Source of the DNA: Ruegeria atlantica
GTDB lineage: Bacteria; Pseudomonadota; Alphaproteobacteria; Rhodobacterales; Rhodobacteraceae
Assembly: GCA_013032095.1 (NCBI GenBank)
Contig: WQBJ01000001.1
Span: 248,001-312,000 of the forward strand
DNA: 64,000 nucleotides
Direction: 5' to 3'
Below are positions 32,337 to 41,307 of the stretch, piece after piece. The notes beneath the pieces were generated by a model. It made no database searches. It was not told where the DNA came from and was given only the letters and a program-made list of their open reading frames with translations. The position numbers and the translations under genes were made by a program. Position 1 is the first letter of the stretch. Every line of letters begins with the position of its first letter.

Positions 32337-33671
32337 ATGGCACAGGGCCAGATGGCCCCCGGCATTGTCTCCGGGAGGCTTTCCAGCGATGAGCTGACCT
32401 CGAATTTCACGGATCTGCATCCGCCATTGGCCGCGCATGAGGCCGCCGTGGCGGCGGATCGGTGCTATTTCTGCTATGACGCGCCATGCGTAACGGCCTG
32501 TCCGACGGACATCGATATTCCGCTGTTCATGCGCCAGATTCAGGCGGGGCAACCCGAAGCGGCGGGCGAAACCATTTTAGCCCAAAACATTCTGGGCGGC
32601 ATGTGTGCCCGCGTTTGCCCGACCGAGACACTGTGCGAAGAGGCATGTGTGCGCGAGGCAGCCGAAGGCGCTCCGGTCGAGATTGGCCGCCTGCAGCGCT
32701 ATGCAACCGACAGCGTGATGGTGTCCGGAGATCATCCGTTTGAGCGCGCCGGACTGACGGGTAAGACCGTTGCCGTGGTCGGGGCAGGTCCAGCAGGTCT
32801 GGCCTGCGCGCATCGACTTGCGATGCTGGGTCATGACGTTGTGATCCACGAAAGCAAGCCTAAGCCCGGCGGTTTGAACGAATACGGGATCGCGGCATAT
32901 AAATCGACCAACGATTTTGCACAGGCTGAGGTTGACTGGCTTATGAAGATCGGCGGTATCACCATCGAGACAGGATCAGTACTGGGCGAGAGCATCACGC
33001 TGGACGGTCTGGTAGAGAATTACGATGCCGTTTTCCTGTCCATCGGTCTTACTGGGGTAAACGCCCTGCGGGCAGATGGGGCTGAGAAGGAGGGTGTTCG
33101 CTTCGCCGTCAATTTCATCTCGGATGTGCGACAAGCCTCTGACTTGGCGAACCTGCCGGTCGGCCGCAACGTCGTGGTCATCGGAGGTGGCATGACCGCT
33201 GTGGACGCGGCGGTGAAATCAAAGCTGCTGGGTGCCGAGCATGTTACTATCGCCTACCGTCGCGACCGTGACGCCATGGGTGCCAGCCGATACGAACAGG
33301 ATTTGGCAGCCTCGCACGGCGTCAAGATCATGACCAATGTGCAGCCTGTCGCCATTCATGGAAATGGGGCGGCGGCTGAGATTGAATTGGAGTATACTTC
33401 CAGCCATGACGGTCAGCTATCCGGAACCGGTGAAACGGTCCGTTTGGCCGCGGATCAGGTTCTCAAGGCGATTGGTCAGAAACTTGACGGTGCGCCGGAA
33501 GGGCTTGAGTTGGACGGCAACAAGATTGCCGTGACCGAAGCTGGGCGCACATCGATGGCCGGTGTCTGGGCTGGCGGTGACTGTGCGGCAGGCGGAGAAG
33601 ACCTGACCGTGACTGCCGTGGCCGAGGGTCGCGATGCCGCGATGGATATCCACGCTAGCCTGACCGCGTGA
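32337..33671 (+). CDS. preT: Dihydropyrimidine dehydrogenase flavin subunit PreT
   Basis: 444 residues from ATG 32337 with an AGGGAG SD. Reduces uracil and thymine with NAD(P)H as part of PreTA. N-terminal Fe-S domain with many cysteines (DRCYFCYDAPCVTACPTDIDIP; GGMCARVCPTETLCEEAC). FAD-binding motif VVGAGPAGLACAHRL about residue 143, and a second Rossmann motif VIGGGMTAVDAAVK for NAD(P)H. Resembles the small subunit of glutamate synthase but the preA partner downstream sets its role. 45 bp before preA. Confidence 0.92.
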   Translation: MAQGQMAPGIVSGRLSSDELTSNFTDLHPPLAAHEAAVAADRCYFCYDAPCVTACPTDIDIPLFMRQIQAGQPEAAGETILAQNILGGMCARVCPTETLCEEACVREAAEGAPVEIGRLQRYATDSVMVSGDHPFERAGLTGKTVAVVGAGPAGLACAHRLAMLGHDVVIHESKPKPGGLNEYGIAAYKSTNDFAQAEVDWLMKIGGITIETGSVLGESITLDGLVENYDAVFLSIGLTGVNALRADGAEKEGVRFAVNFISDVRQASDLANLPVGRNVVVIGGGMTAVDAAVKSKLLGAEHVTIAYRRDRDAMGASRYEQDLAASHGVKIMTNVQPVAIHGNGAAAEIELEYTSSHDGQLSGTGETVRLAADQVLKAIGQKLDGAPEGLELDGNKIAVTEAGRTSMAGVWAGGDCAAGGEDLTVTAVAEGRDAAMDIHASLTA

Positions 33672-33716
33672 AACCAAAAGATAAGGATGCTGAACTGCAT
33701 CAGGGAGGCCGGATAA

Positions 33717-35021
33717 ATGGCTGATTTAAAGACAAACTTTCTTGGAATAGAAAGCCCGAACCCGTATTGGCTGGCCTCGGCGCCACCGACCGACAAGGAA
33801 TATAACGTCCGCCGCGCCTTTGAGGCTGGATGGGGCGGTGTCGTCTGGAAAACGCTGGGGGCCGAAGGTCCTCCGGTCGTGAATGTAAATGGCCCACGGT
33901 ACGGCGCGATCTATGGCGCGGATCGTCGGTTGCTGGGCCTGAATAACATCGAACTGATAACCGACCGTCCGCTAGAGGTGAATCTTGAGGAGATGGCGCG
34001 GGTCAAGGCCGACTACCCGGACCGTGCGCTGATCGCCTCTATCATGGTGCCTTGTGAGGAGGAGGCGTGGAAAGCAATCCTGTCGCGCGTCGCCGAGACC
34101 GGCGCAGACGGGATCGAGTTGAACTTCGGCTGTCCACACGGGATGAGCGAACGCGGTATGGGGTCTGCCGTGGGGCAGGTGCCGGAATATATCGAGATGG
34201 TGACCCGCTGGTGTAAGCAATACTATGACCGCCCGGTCATCGTGAAGCTGACGCCGAACATCACCGATATCCGCAAGCCTGCTGAGGCTGCGAAGAATGG
34301 CGGTGCGGATGCGGTGTCGCTGATCAACACGATCAACTCGATCACCAGCGTCAATCTGGATACGTTCAGCCCTGAGCCCTCGATTGACGGCAAGGGCAGC
34401 CACGGCGGCTATTGCGGTCCTGCGGTGAAGCCGATTGCGCTGTCGATGGTGTCCGAGATTTCGCGGGCCCAAGCGACGCACGGACTACCGATCTCGGGTA
34501 TCGGCGGTGTAACAACATGGCGGGATGCGGCAGAGTTCATGGCCTTGGGCTGTGGTACCGTTCAGGTCTGCACGGCAGCCATGACATATGGGTTCAAAAT
34601 CATTGATGAGCTGACCGCCGGTCTGTCCAAATGGATGGATGAAAAAGGCTACAAGGACGTATCAGAAGTTGTTGGTCTTGCTGTGCCGAACGTGACCGAT
34701 TGGCAGTATCTGAACCTGAACTACGTAGCCAAAGCTAAGATCGATCAGGACCAGTGCATCAAATGCGGCCGCTGCTACGCCGCCTGCGAAGACACCAGCC
34801 ATCAGGCGATCTCGATGTCCGAGGATCGTGTGTTCGAGGTCCTGGATGACGAGTGCGTCGCCTGTAACCTCTGCGTGGATGTCTGTCCGGTTGATGGATG
34901 TATCTCGATGGTGCCGATGGTGGCCGGAGAGGTCGACCCGCGCACTGGATTGGAAGTGCAGCCCGATTATGCCAACTGGACAACGCATCCGAACAATCCG
35001 ATGGCGAAAGCCGCCGAGTAA
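33717..35021 (+). CDS. preA: Dihydropyrimidine dehydrogenase subunit PreA
   Basis: 434 residues. A dihydroorotate-dehydrogenase-like FMN barrel at 1-310, with the active-site region NFGCPHGMSERGMG (Cys as proton donor) and TPNITDIRKPAEAA. C-terminal ferredoxin domain with two 4Fe-4S sets: CIKCGRCYAAC and CVACNLCVDVCPVDGCI. Reduces uracil to dihydrouracil together with PreT. A bidirectional terminator follows the stop, so preTA is a two-gene unit separate from hyuC-hydA. Confidence 0.94.
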   Translation: MADLKTNFLGIESPNPYWLASAPPTDKEYNVRRAFEAGWGGVVWKTLGAEGPPVVNVNGPRYGAIYGADRRLLGLNNIELITDRPLEVNLEEMARVKADYPDRALIASIMVPCEEEAWKAILSRVAETGADGIELNFGCPHGMSERGMGSAVGQVPEYIEMVTRWCKQYYDRPVIVKLTPNITDIRKPAEAAKNGGADAVSLINTINSITSVNLDTFSPEPSIDGKGSHGGYCGPAVKPIALSMVSEISRAQATHGLPISGIGGVTTWRDAAEFMALGCGTVQVCTAAMTYGFKIIDELTAGLSKWMDEKGYKDVSEVVGLAVPNVTDWQYLNLNYVAKAKIDQDQCIKCGRCYAACEDTSHQAISMSEDRVFEVLDDECVACNLCVDVCPVDGCISMVPMVAGEVDPRTGLEVQPDYANWTTHPNNPMAKAAE

Positions 35022-35040
35022 ATCGACTGGAGCAAACCAT

Positions 35041-35066
35041 AAGGGGCCGGTAGACGGCCCCTTTTT
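35041..35066. terminator. Bidirectional intrinsic terminator between preA and the rutR-like gene
   Basis: GGGGCCG (35043-35049), loop GTAGA, CGGCCCC (35055-35061), followed by T5 on the plus strand and flanked by an A-run on the left. The stop codon of the minus-strand regulator begins inside its plus-strand T-tract. Confidence 0.8.
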
Positions 35067-35674
35067 CATGGCGTCAGTAGTTTGCGATAGAGCGTGTCGA
35101 TAAACGGTTCCGCACCTTCAAATGGGTCTTCATCGCCCAGTATTGCTCGAACCTGAACATCAAAGTCGGCGTAATGTTGTGTCAGCGCCCATATCGAAAA
35201 GATCAGGTGAGACGGGTGCAGCCTGGCAATTTTACCCTGATCCATCCATTCGGTCAGGATTACCGACTTTTCGTCTACCAGAGCCTTCAGGTCGTTCGAC
35301 AATGCCTCATGAATGCGGGGCGCCCCCTGAACAAGTTCATTCGCGAACAGGCGGCTTTCACGGGGCAATTCCCGGCTCATTTGCAGTTTCCGGCGGATGT
35401 AGGAGAGAATTTCCTCCATCGGGTCTCCATTGGCATCCAGATCGTGCAATGGGGCCAGCCATGTTTCCAGCAAGCCTGACAGAAGGGCAGCGTGGATCGC
35501 CTCCTTCGACGGGAAATAATACAGCAGGTTCGGTTTGCTCAGCCCAGCTTCGGTTGCGATTTGGTCGACAGTTGCGCCGCGAAAACCATGGGCGGAAAAC
35601 ACGTTCAGCGCAGCTTCGAGAATCGCAGCACGGTTCTTTTTCTGAATTCGAGTCGGAGCGCGGTCCTTGGGCAT
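35066..35674 (-). CDS. rutR: RutR-like TetR-family regulator of pyrimidine catabolism
   Basis: 202 residues from ATG 35674 (a longer reading to 35713 adds 13 residues). HTH at about 20-65: AALNVFSAHGFRGATVDQIA, then GLSKPNLLYYFPSKEA, very close to E. coli RutR (TNLLYYFPSKEAL). The C-terminal domain keeps WLAPL, ESRLFANE and FSIWALTQHYADF, also as in RutR. RutR is released from DNA by uracil (known). The perfect RutR palindrome lies about 107 bp upstream in the gap to hyuC, and a degenerate one before preT. Confidence 0.9.
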   Translation of the reverse strand: MPKDRAPTRIQKKNRAAILEAALNVFSAHGFRGATVDQIATEAGLSKPNLLYYFPSKEAIHAALLSGLLETWLAPLHDLDANGDPMEEILSYIRRKLQMSRELPRESRLFANELVQGAPRIHEALSNDLKALVDEKSVILTEWMDQGKIARLHPSHLIFSIWALTQHYADFDVQVRAILGDEDPFEGAEPFIDTLYRKLLTP

Positions 35675-35780
35675 GTTTCCAGCGTGTCTCTTTTTTTGCC
35701 ATGCGGGAGCCAATTATGCCGAAAAATCCGGCGGCACCATGCAATTTCTTGACTGATGTCGAACCCGTGATAGCGTGAGT

Positions 35781-35796
35781 TTGACCAGATGGTCAA
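35781..35796. promoter_or_regulatory. Perfect RutR-type operator
   Basis: TTGACCAGATGGTCAA equals the known E. coli RutR consensus TTGACCAnnTGGTCAA at all 14 defined positions. It lies between the regulator gene and hyuC, 49 nt before the hyuC ATG, and so can control both. Confidence 0.8.
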
Positions 35797-35845
35797 ATCA
35801 AGACACCAAAAGCGAGCCAAATCGCAAGCAATAGGGAAAAATAAG

Positions 35846-37096
35846 ATGGCAGCTCCGGCGCAGAATCTCAGGGTCAACGGCGACAGGTTGTGGGACAGCC
35901 TGATGGAGATGGCCAAGATTGGCCCCGGCGTCGCGGGTGGTAACAACCGACAGACCTTGACGGATGAGGATGCGGAAGGGCGCGCACTGTTCCAAAAATG
36001 GTGTGAAGACGCGGGGTGCACCATGGGGCTGGACCAGATGGGCAATATGTTTGCCCGTCGCGACGGCACTGACCCCGAGGCGCTGCCTGTTTATGTGGGG
36101 TCTCATCTGGATACGCAGCCTACGGGTGGCAAATATGATGGCGTGTTGGGCGTTTTGGGAGGATTGGAAATTATCCGCACCCTGAACGATTTGGGGATCA
36201 AGACCAAGCACCCCATTGTCGCGACCAACTGGACCAATGAAGAGGGGACACGCTACGCCCCGGCGATGTTGTCTTCGGGCGTGTTTGCGGGGATGCACAC
36301 TCAGGACTGGGCCTACGATCGTGAGGATGCCGAAGGAAAGAAGTTCGGAGACGAGTTGCAGCGTATCGGTTGGCGGGGCGACGAAGAGGTCGGTGCTCGC
36401 AAGATGCATGCCTTCTTTGAATTGCATATCGAACAAGGGCCGATCCTGGAAGCCGAGGGCAAGGACATCGGCGTGGTCACCCACGGGCAGGGGCTGAGCT
36501 GGACTCAAATCACGGTGACGGGAAAGGACGCGCACACCGGGTCGACTCCGATGCCAATGCGCAAGAATGCTGGTCTGGCGATGGCGCGCATTCTCGAAAA
36601 AGTGGATGAGATCGCGTGGTCGCACGCGCCGCATGCTGTAGGAGCAGCAGGGCACATCGACGTATATCCGAACTCACGCAACGTGATTCCGGGCAAGGTG
36701 GTGTTTACTGTCGATTTCCGCTCACCTGATTTGGATGTGATCACGGATATGGAGAACCGCCTGCGCGTGGCCGCTGAAAGCATCGTAGAAGAGATGGGTC
36801 TGCAGATTGAATTCGAGAAGGTCGGCGGCTTTGACCCGGTAGAATTCGACGCAGGTTGTGTGGCGGCTGTGCGCGATGCAGCCGAACGGTTGGGTTATTC
36901 GCACAGGGATATCATCTCAGGGGCGGGGCATGACGCGTGCTGGATCAACCGTGTGGCACCGACCGCAATGGTGATGTGTCCATGTGTGGACGGGCTAAGC
37001 CACAACGAGGCGGAAGAGATCAGCAAGGATTGGGCTGCGGCCGGGGCGGATGTTCTGTTTCATGCGGTCGTCGAGACGGCTGAGATCGTGGAGTAG
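35846..37096 (+). CDS. hyuC: Beta-ureidopropionase / N-carbamoyl amino-acid amidase (M20 family)
   Basis: 416 residues from ATG 35846, with an AGGGA motif upstream; an in-frame ATG at 35789 lies in the operator and is not used here. Hydrolyses N-carbamoyl-beta-alanine (or -aminoisobutyrate) to the beta-amino acid, CO2 and ammonia. Metal and catalytic motifs of the M20/hydantoinase-carbamoylase family: GSHLDTQPTGGKYDG, NEEGTRYAP, FELHIEQGP and SGAGHDACW. Cytoplasmic dimer expected. First gene of the right-hand pyrimidine operon. Confidence 0.9.
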   Translation: MAAPAQNLRVNGDRLWDSLMEMAKIGPGVAGGNNRQTLTDEDAEGRALFQKWCEDAGCTMGLDQMGNMFARRDGTDPEALPVYVGSHLDTQPTGGKYDGVLGVLGGLEIIRTLNDLGIKTKHPIVATNWTNEEGTRYAPAMLSSGVFAGMHTQDWAYDREDAEGKKFGDELQRIGWRGDEEVGARKMHAFFELHIEQGPILEAEGKDIGVVTHGQGLSWTQITVTGKDAHTGSTPMPMRKNAGLAMARILEKVDEIAWSHAPHAVGAAGHIDVYPNSRNVIPGKVVFTVDFRSPDLDVITDMENRLRVAAESIVEEMGLQIEFEKVGGFDPVEFDAGCVAAVRDAAERLGYSHRDIISGAGHDACWINRVAPTAMVMCPCVDGLSHNEAEEISKDWAAAGADVLFHAVVETAEIVE

Positions 37097-37145
37097 GGGG
37101 GCTCAGCCCCCGTCGCCCACAGGGCGACTTCCCCGGGATATTTTT
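37097..37145 (+). repeat. Two tandem hairpins plus CCCGGGATATTTTT, intergenic element
   Basis: GGGGGC TCA GCCCCC (37097-37111) and GTCGCCC ACA GGGCGAC (37112-37128), then CCCCGGGATATTTTT. From memory, very similar GC hairpins ending in CCGGGA(G)TATTTTT recur between genes of roseobacters, so this may be a repeated element. It lies between hyuC and hydA inside the operon and may attenuate read-through. Confidence 0.5.
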
Positions 37146-37189
37146 AGCCAGATGAAGCAAGCGGCGCAGACCGCATCAGGGAGATTAAA

Positions 37190-38644
37190 ATGAGCACTGT
37201 TATCAAGAACGGAACCGTCGTGACCGCCGATCTTTCCTATAAGGCGGATGTGTTGGTTGAAGGTGGCGTGATCACCGAAATCGGGATGGACCTGAAAGGT
37301 GACAAGGAACTGGATGCAACCGGCTGTTATGTCATGCCGGGCGGGATCGACCCGCATACGCATCTGGAGATGCCGTTCATGGGAACCTACTCCAGTGATG
37401 ACTTCGAAAGCGGGACGCGGGCGGCCTTGGCAGGTGGCACCACGATGGTGGTGGATTTTGCGCTGCCGAACCCCGGTGAGGGCCTGCTGGACGCTCTGAA
37501 GCGTTGGGACAACAAGTCGACCCGCGCGAATTGCGACTACTCGTTCCATATGGCCGTGACATGGTGGGGCGAGCAGGTGTTCGACGACATCAAGACGGTG
37601 ATCGAAACGCGCGGCATCAACACGTTCAAGCACTTCATGGCCTACAAAGGCGCGCTGATGGTGAACGACGATGAACTGTATGCCTCGTTCAAGCGTCTGG
37701 CCGAATTAGGTGGCATCGCGATGGTGCATGCAGAGAACGGCGATGTCGTAGCCGAGTTACAGGCCAAGCTTATGGCCGAAGGCAACACAGGCCCCGAAGC
37801 GCATGCCTATTCGCGTCCGCCGCAGGTGGAGGGTGAGGCCACCAACCGCGCCATCATGATCGCCGACATGGCGGGTGTGCCGCTATACGTTGTGCATACG
37901 TCTTGCGAAGAGGCGCATGAGGCCATTCGCCGGGCCAAGATGAACGGCAAACGGGTGTGGGGGGAACCTCTGATCCAGCATCTGACACTGGATGAGAGCG
38001 AGTATTTCCACCACGATTGGGATCACGCGGCGCGGCGGGTCATGAGCCCTCCGTTCCGGAACAAGCAGCACCAGGACAGTCTGTGGAATGGTCTGCACTC
38101 GGGTACTCTGAGCGTAGTGGCGACCGACCATTGTGCCTTTACGACTGAGCAGAAGCGCTATGGCGTGGGGGATTTCACCAAAATTCCGAATGGCACGGGC
38201 GGTTTGGAAGACCGGATGCCGATGCTGTGGACCCATGGGGTGAATACCGGACGGCTGACGATGAACGAGTTCGTAGCTGTGACGTCAACAAACATCGCCA
38301 AGATCATGAATTGCTATCCGAAAAAGGGTGCGATCCTTGTTGGCGCGGACGCTGATATCGTGGTTTGGGACCCTGAAAAGACTAAGACGATTAGCGCGGA
38401 CACGCAGCAATCCTCGATCGACTATAACGTGTTCGAGGGCAAAGAGGTCAAAGGTCTGCCGCGCTTTACACTGACACGCGGTCAGGTGGCGGTGCATGAC
38501 GGTGAAATTCGCACTCAGGAAGGGCATGGTGAGTTTGTTGCGCGCGAACCCAACGGCCACGTGAACAAGGCGCTGAGCACCTGGAAGGAGCTGACCGCGC
38601 CGCGGCCGGTCGAGCGGACGGGTATCCCGGCGACGGGAGTCTGA
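37190..38644 (+). CDS. hydA: Dihydropyrimidinase (D-hydantoinase)
   Basis: 484 residues. Opens dihydrouracil to N-carbamoyl-beta-alanine. Amidohydrolase features: HxH metal motif in GIDPHTHLEMPF, the carbamylated lysine in FKHFMAYKGALM, metal His in MVHAENGD and VVHTSC, and the final Asp in ATDHCAF. SD AGGGAG before ATG 37190. Cytoplasmic tetramer in relatives. Operates between PreTA and HyuC. Confidence 0.94.
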   Translation: MSTVIKNGTVVTADLSYKADVLVEGGVITEIGMDLKGDKELDATGCYVMPGGIDPHTHLEMPFMGTYSSDDFESGTRAALAGGTTMVVDFALPNPGEGLLDALKRWDNKSTRANCDYSFHMAVTWWGEQVFDDIKTVIETRGINTFKHFMAYKGALMVNDDELYASFKRLAELGGIAMVHAENGDVVAELQAKLMAEGNTGPEAHAYSRPPQVEGEATNRAIMIADMAGVPLYVVHTSCEEAHEAIRRAKMNGKRVWGEPLIQHLTLDESEYFHHDWDHAARRVMSPPFRNKQHQDSLWNGLHSGTLSVVATDHCAFTTEQKRYGVGDFTKIPNGTGGLEDRMPMLWTHGVNTGRLTMNEFVAVTSTNIAKIMNCYPKKGAILVGADADIVVWDPEKTKTISADTQQSSIDYNVFEGKEVKGLPRFTLTRGQVAVHDGEIRTQEGHGEFVAREPNGHVNKALSTWKELTAPRPVERTGIPATGV

Positions 38645-38701
38645 TTGTGCGCGGGTCGTCCCTAGGGGCGGCCCAAAGCCCAACCTTTTCAAGGCAATGG
38701 A

Positions 38702-39499
38702 ATGAATACTGAAAGCACTACCCAGCCCGTGATCGAGGCAAGGCAACTGGACCTTACTTTCCAAACAAATGATGGACCGGTTCACGCGTTGAAAGATGTG
38801 AACCTGACCATCGACAAAGGCGAGTTCGTCAGCTTCATCGGCCCCTCGGGCTGCGGCAAGACTACCTTTCTGCGTTGTATCGCAGCACTGGAGACACCGA
38901 CCGGAGGGGCTTTGACCGTCAACGGCATGACCCCAGACGAGGCGCGGCGGAACCGGGCCTATGGCTATGTGTTTCAGGCGGCGGGTCTGTACCCGTGGCG
39001 CACCATTGCCAAGAACATAAAACTGCCGCTTGAGATCATGGGCTATTCGTCCGCCGAGCAGGAAGAGCGGGTGAGCAAGGTTCTGGAACTCGTTGATCTT
39101 GCAGGGTTTGGTGGCAAATTCCCATGGCAGTTGTCGGGGGGGATGCAACAGCGCGCCAGCATCGCGCGGGCACTGGCCTTCGATGCCGACATTCTGCTGA
39201 TGGACGAACCATTTGGTGCCTTAGATGAGATCGTGCGTGATCACCTGAACGAGCAGCTTCTGGCCCTTTGGGCACGGACGGAAAAAACCATCGGTTTCGT
39301 GACGCACTCGATCCCCGAGGCGGTGTATCTTAGCACCAAGATCGTAGTGATGAGCCCGCGCCCTGGGCGAATTACGGATGTGATCGATAGTCCTCTGCCG
39401 AAGGAGCGCCCCTTGGATATCCGCGACACGCCGGAATTCATTGAGGTCGCCCATCGCGTGCGTGAAGGCCTGCGGGCGGGGCATGCGGATGATGAATGA
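38702..39499 (+). CDS. ABC transporter ATPase (SsuB/TauB type)
   Basis: 265 residues. Walker A GPSGCGKTT, signature LSGGMQQR, Walker B ILLMDEPFGALDE and switch His in FVTHSIPEA. Energises the two permeases downstream. Group and context (pyrimidine degradation genes, NMT1/THI5-like binding protein) suggest uptake of a pyrimidine or related base; that substrate is inferred, not seen. Its stop overlaps the start of the next permease. Confidence 0.9.
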   Translation: MNTESTTQPVIEARQLDLTFQTNDGPVHALKDVNLTIDKGEFVSFIGPSGCGKTTFLRCIAALETPTGGALTVNGMTPDEARRNRAYGYVFQAAGLYPWRTIAKNIKLPLEIMGYSSAEQEERVSKVLELVDLAGFGGKFPWQLSGGMQQRASIARALAFDADILLMDEPFGALDEIVRDHLNEQLLALWARTEKTIGFVTHSIPEAVYLSTKIVVMSPRPGRITDVIDSPLPKERPLDIRDTPEFIEVAHRVREGLRAGHADDE

Positions 39500-40412
39500 C
39501 AGTCTTAAAGCATTCTGGGCCGTTCTCGCGGTCATTGTTGCGTTTTGGTACGCGGCATGTGTTCCAATGAACATCAAAGGCGTTTTAACCGAACAGGAAC
39601 GGGCAGGTGCCGAGGTGCAGCCTCCGTCAGCCAAAGATCGGCGGGATATGTCCGAGTTCGGATTGGCGCTGAACAACAGTTTCGCCATCCCGGCCACGTG
39701 GGAGCAGGATCGCCCGCGTCTGCCAGCGCCGCATCAGGTTGCCATCGAAATGTGGGAGACGACAGTTCAGAAGAAAATCACCTCGAAACGGTCGCTGATT
39801 TATCATGGCTGGGTGACGCTGAGTGCGACGATGCTAGGTTTCGTGATTGGTACCGGGCTAGGCATCCTGCTGGCCGTCGGGATTGTGCACAGCCGGGTCA
39901 TGGACTTGTCGGTCATGCCATGGGCCATCGTTAGCCAGACCATTCCGATCATCGCATTGGCGCCGATGATTATCGTGGTGCTGTATTCGGTGGGCATTCA
40001 GGGGATCATTCCCAAGGCGATCATCTCGGCCTATCTGAGTTTCTTCCCGGTCGTTGTCGGCATGGTCAAAGGGTTGCGCAGCCCCGACGCGATGCAGCTA
40101 GACCTGCTGCGCACCTACAATGCCAGCCGGTCTCAGGGGTTCTGGAAGCTGCGTCTGCCGGCGTCTATGCCGTACCTTTTCACCTCATTGAAGATCGGCA
40201 TTGCAGCCTCGCTGGTCGGAGCAATTGTCGGTGAATTGCCGACCGGGGCTGTCGCCGGTTTGGGTGCGCGATTGCTGGCGGGCAGCTACTATGGGCAGAC
40301 CGTGCAAATCTGGTCCGCCCTGTTTGCGGCTGCCATTCTGGCAGCTTGCCTGGTCGGTCTGCTGGGGCTGATCGAGCGAACGGTTCTAAAACGGATGGGG
40401 ATAGCGCTATGA
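39489..40412 (+). CDS. ABC transporter permease 1 (SsuC/TauC type)
   Basis: 307 residues from ATG 39489 (ATGs at 39483 and 39492 also possible), overlapping the end of the ATPase gene. The first about 100 residues include a membrane helix and an unusual polar periplasmic stretch (AGAEVQPPSAKDRRDMSEF). Then the standard permease core with several helices and the EAA-type coupling loop (LLRTYNASRSQGFWKLRLPA). Inner membrane. Its TGA overlaps the ATG of permease 2. Confidence 0.88.
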   Translation: MMNDSLKAFWAVLAVIVAFWYAACVPMNIKGVLTEQERAGAEVQPPSAKDRRDMSEFGLALNNSFAIPATWEQDRPRLPAPHQVAIEMWETTVQKKITSKRSLIYHGWVTLSATMLGFVIGTGLGILLAVGIVHSRVMDLSVMPWAIVSQTIPIIALAPMIIVVLYSVGIQGIIPKAIISAYLSFFPVVVGMVKGLRSPDAMQLDLLRTYNASRSQGFWKLRLPASMPYLFTSLKIGIAASLVGAIVGELPTGAVAGLGARLLAGSYYGQTVQIWSALFAAAILAACLVGLLGLIERTVLKRMGIAL

Positions 40413-41254
40413 TTCCTATTCTCGGTGCAATCGGCGTATGGCTATTGGGGTGGTGGTTGAACAGTCGCTTGGCCAGTGGCCCTTATGCAGATACGCGCAT
40501 GGTTCGGTTGCTGGCGCCGTTGATCTTTGGCCTGACTGTGATCGGTATATGGGAACTGGTGGTGCGGGGGCTTGATGTCCCACTGGTCATCCTGCCTGCG
40601 CCCTCGGTGATTGCGGTGCGTTTTGCCGATAGCTTGCCAGTCTTGTGGGCAGATTTCGTGCAAACCATCATTAAAGGGGCGCTGAGCGGCTATATCATCG
40701 GGTGCGGGTCAGCTTTCCTGATGGCGATTGCGGTGGATCGATGGGATTTCCTGCGCCTTGGCCTTCTGCCCGTAGGCAACTTCGTTGCTGCACTGCCAAT
40801 TGTTGGCACCGCTCCCATTCTGGTGATGTGGTTCGGGTTCGACTGGCATTCCAAGGCGGCAGTGGTCGTGGTGATGGTGTTCTTCCCAATGTTGGTAAAT
40901 ACCGTGGCGGGGTTACGAGAGGCCACGGCCATGCAGCGCGACCTGATGGAGACCTATGCGGCGACCTATTGGCAGAGCTTCCTGAAACTGCGCCTGCCTG
41001 CCGCGATGCCGTTTATTTTCAATGGGCTAAAGATTTCTACCACTCTGGCATTGATCGGCGCTATCGTGGCCGAGTTCTTTGGTTCGCCAACCCTGGGTAT
41101 GGGGTTCAGGATCTCGACCAGCGTCGGGCAACTCTCGCTGGATATGGTCTGGGCTGAGATCGTCGTGGCCGCTTTGGCCGGGACGGCGTTCTATGGGCTG
41201 GTTGCCATGATCGAAAAGGCGGTGACATTCTGGCACCCGTCGCAACGCGGATAA
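40409..41254 (+). CDS. ABC transporter permease 2 (SsuC/TauC type)
   Basis: 281 residues from ATG 40409, coupled to permease 1 through ATGA. Hydrophobic helices throughout, with the coupling loop DLMETYAATYWQSFLKLRLPAAMPF. The presence of two different permeases suggests a heterodimeric channel. Inner membrane. Confidence 0.88.
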   Translation: MIPILGAIGVWLLGWWLNSRLASGPYADTRMVRLLAPLIFGLTVIGIWELVVRGLDVPLVILPAPSVIAVRFADSLPVLWADFVQTIIKGALSGYIIGCGSAFLMAIAVDRWDFLRLGLLPVGNFVAALPIVGTAPILVMWFGFDWHSKAAVVVVMVFFPMLVNTVAGLREATAMQRDLMETYAATYWQSFLKLRLPAAMPFIFNGLKISTTLALIGAIVAEFFGSPTLGMGFRISTSVGQLSLDMVWAEIVVAALAGTAFYGLVAMIEKAVTFWHPSQRG

Positions 41255-41307
41255 CAAGACTTCAACAGACCCCGAAAACGGGGCACTAACAACTAGGAGA
41301 TATGAAG

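Noticed and set aside
35789-35845. N-terminal extension of hyuC from ATG 35789
   Set aside because: That ATG lies inside the RutR operator and the added residues are basic and unlike the family; ATG 35846 fits better.
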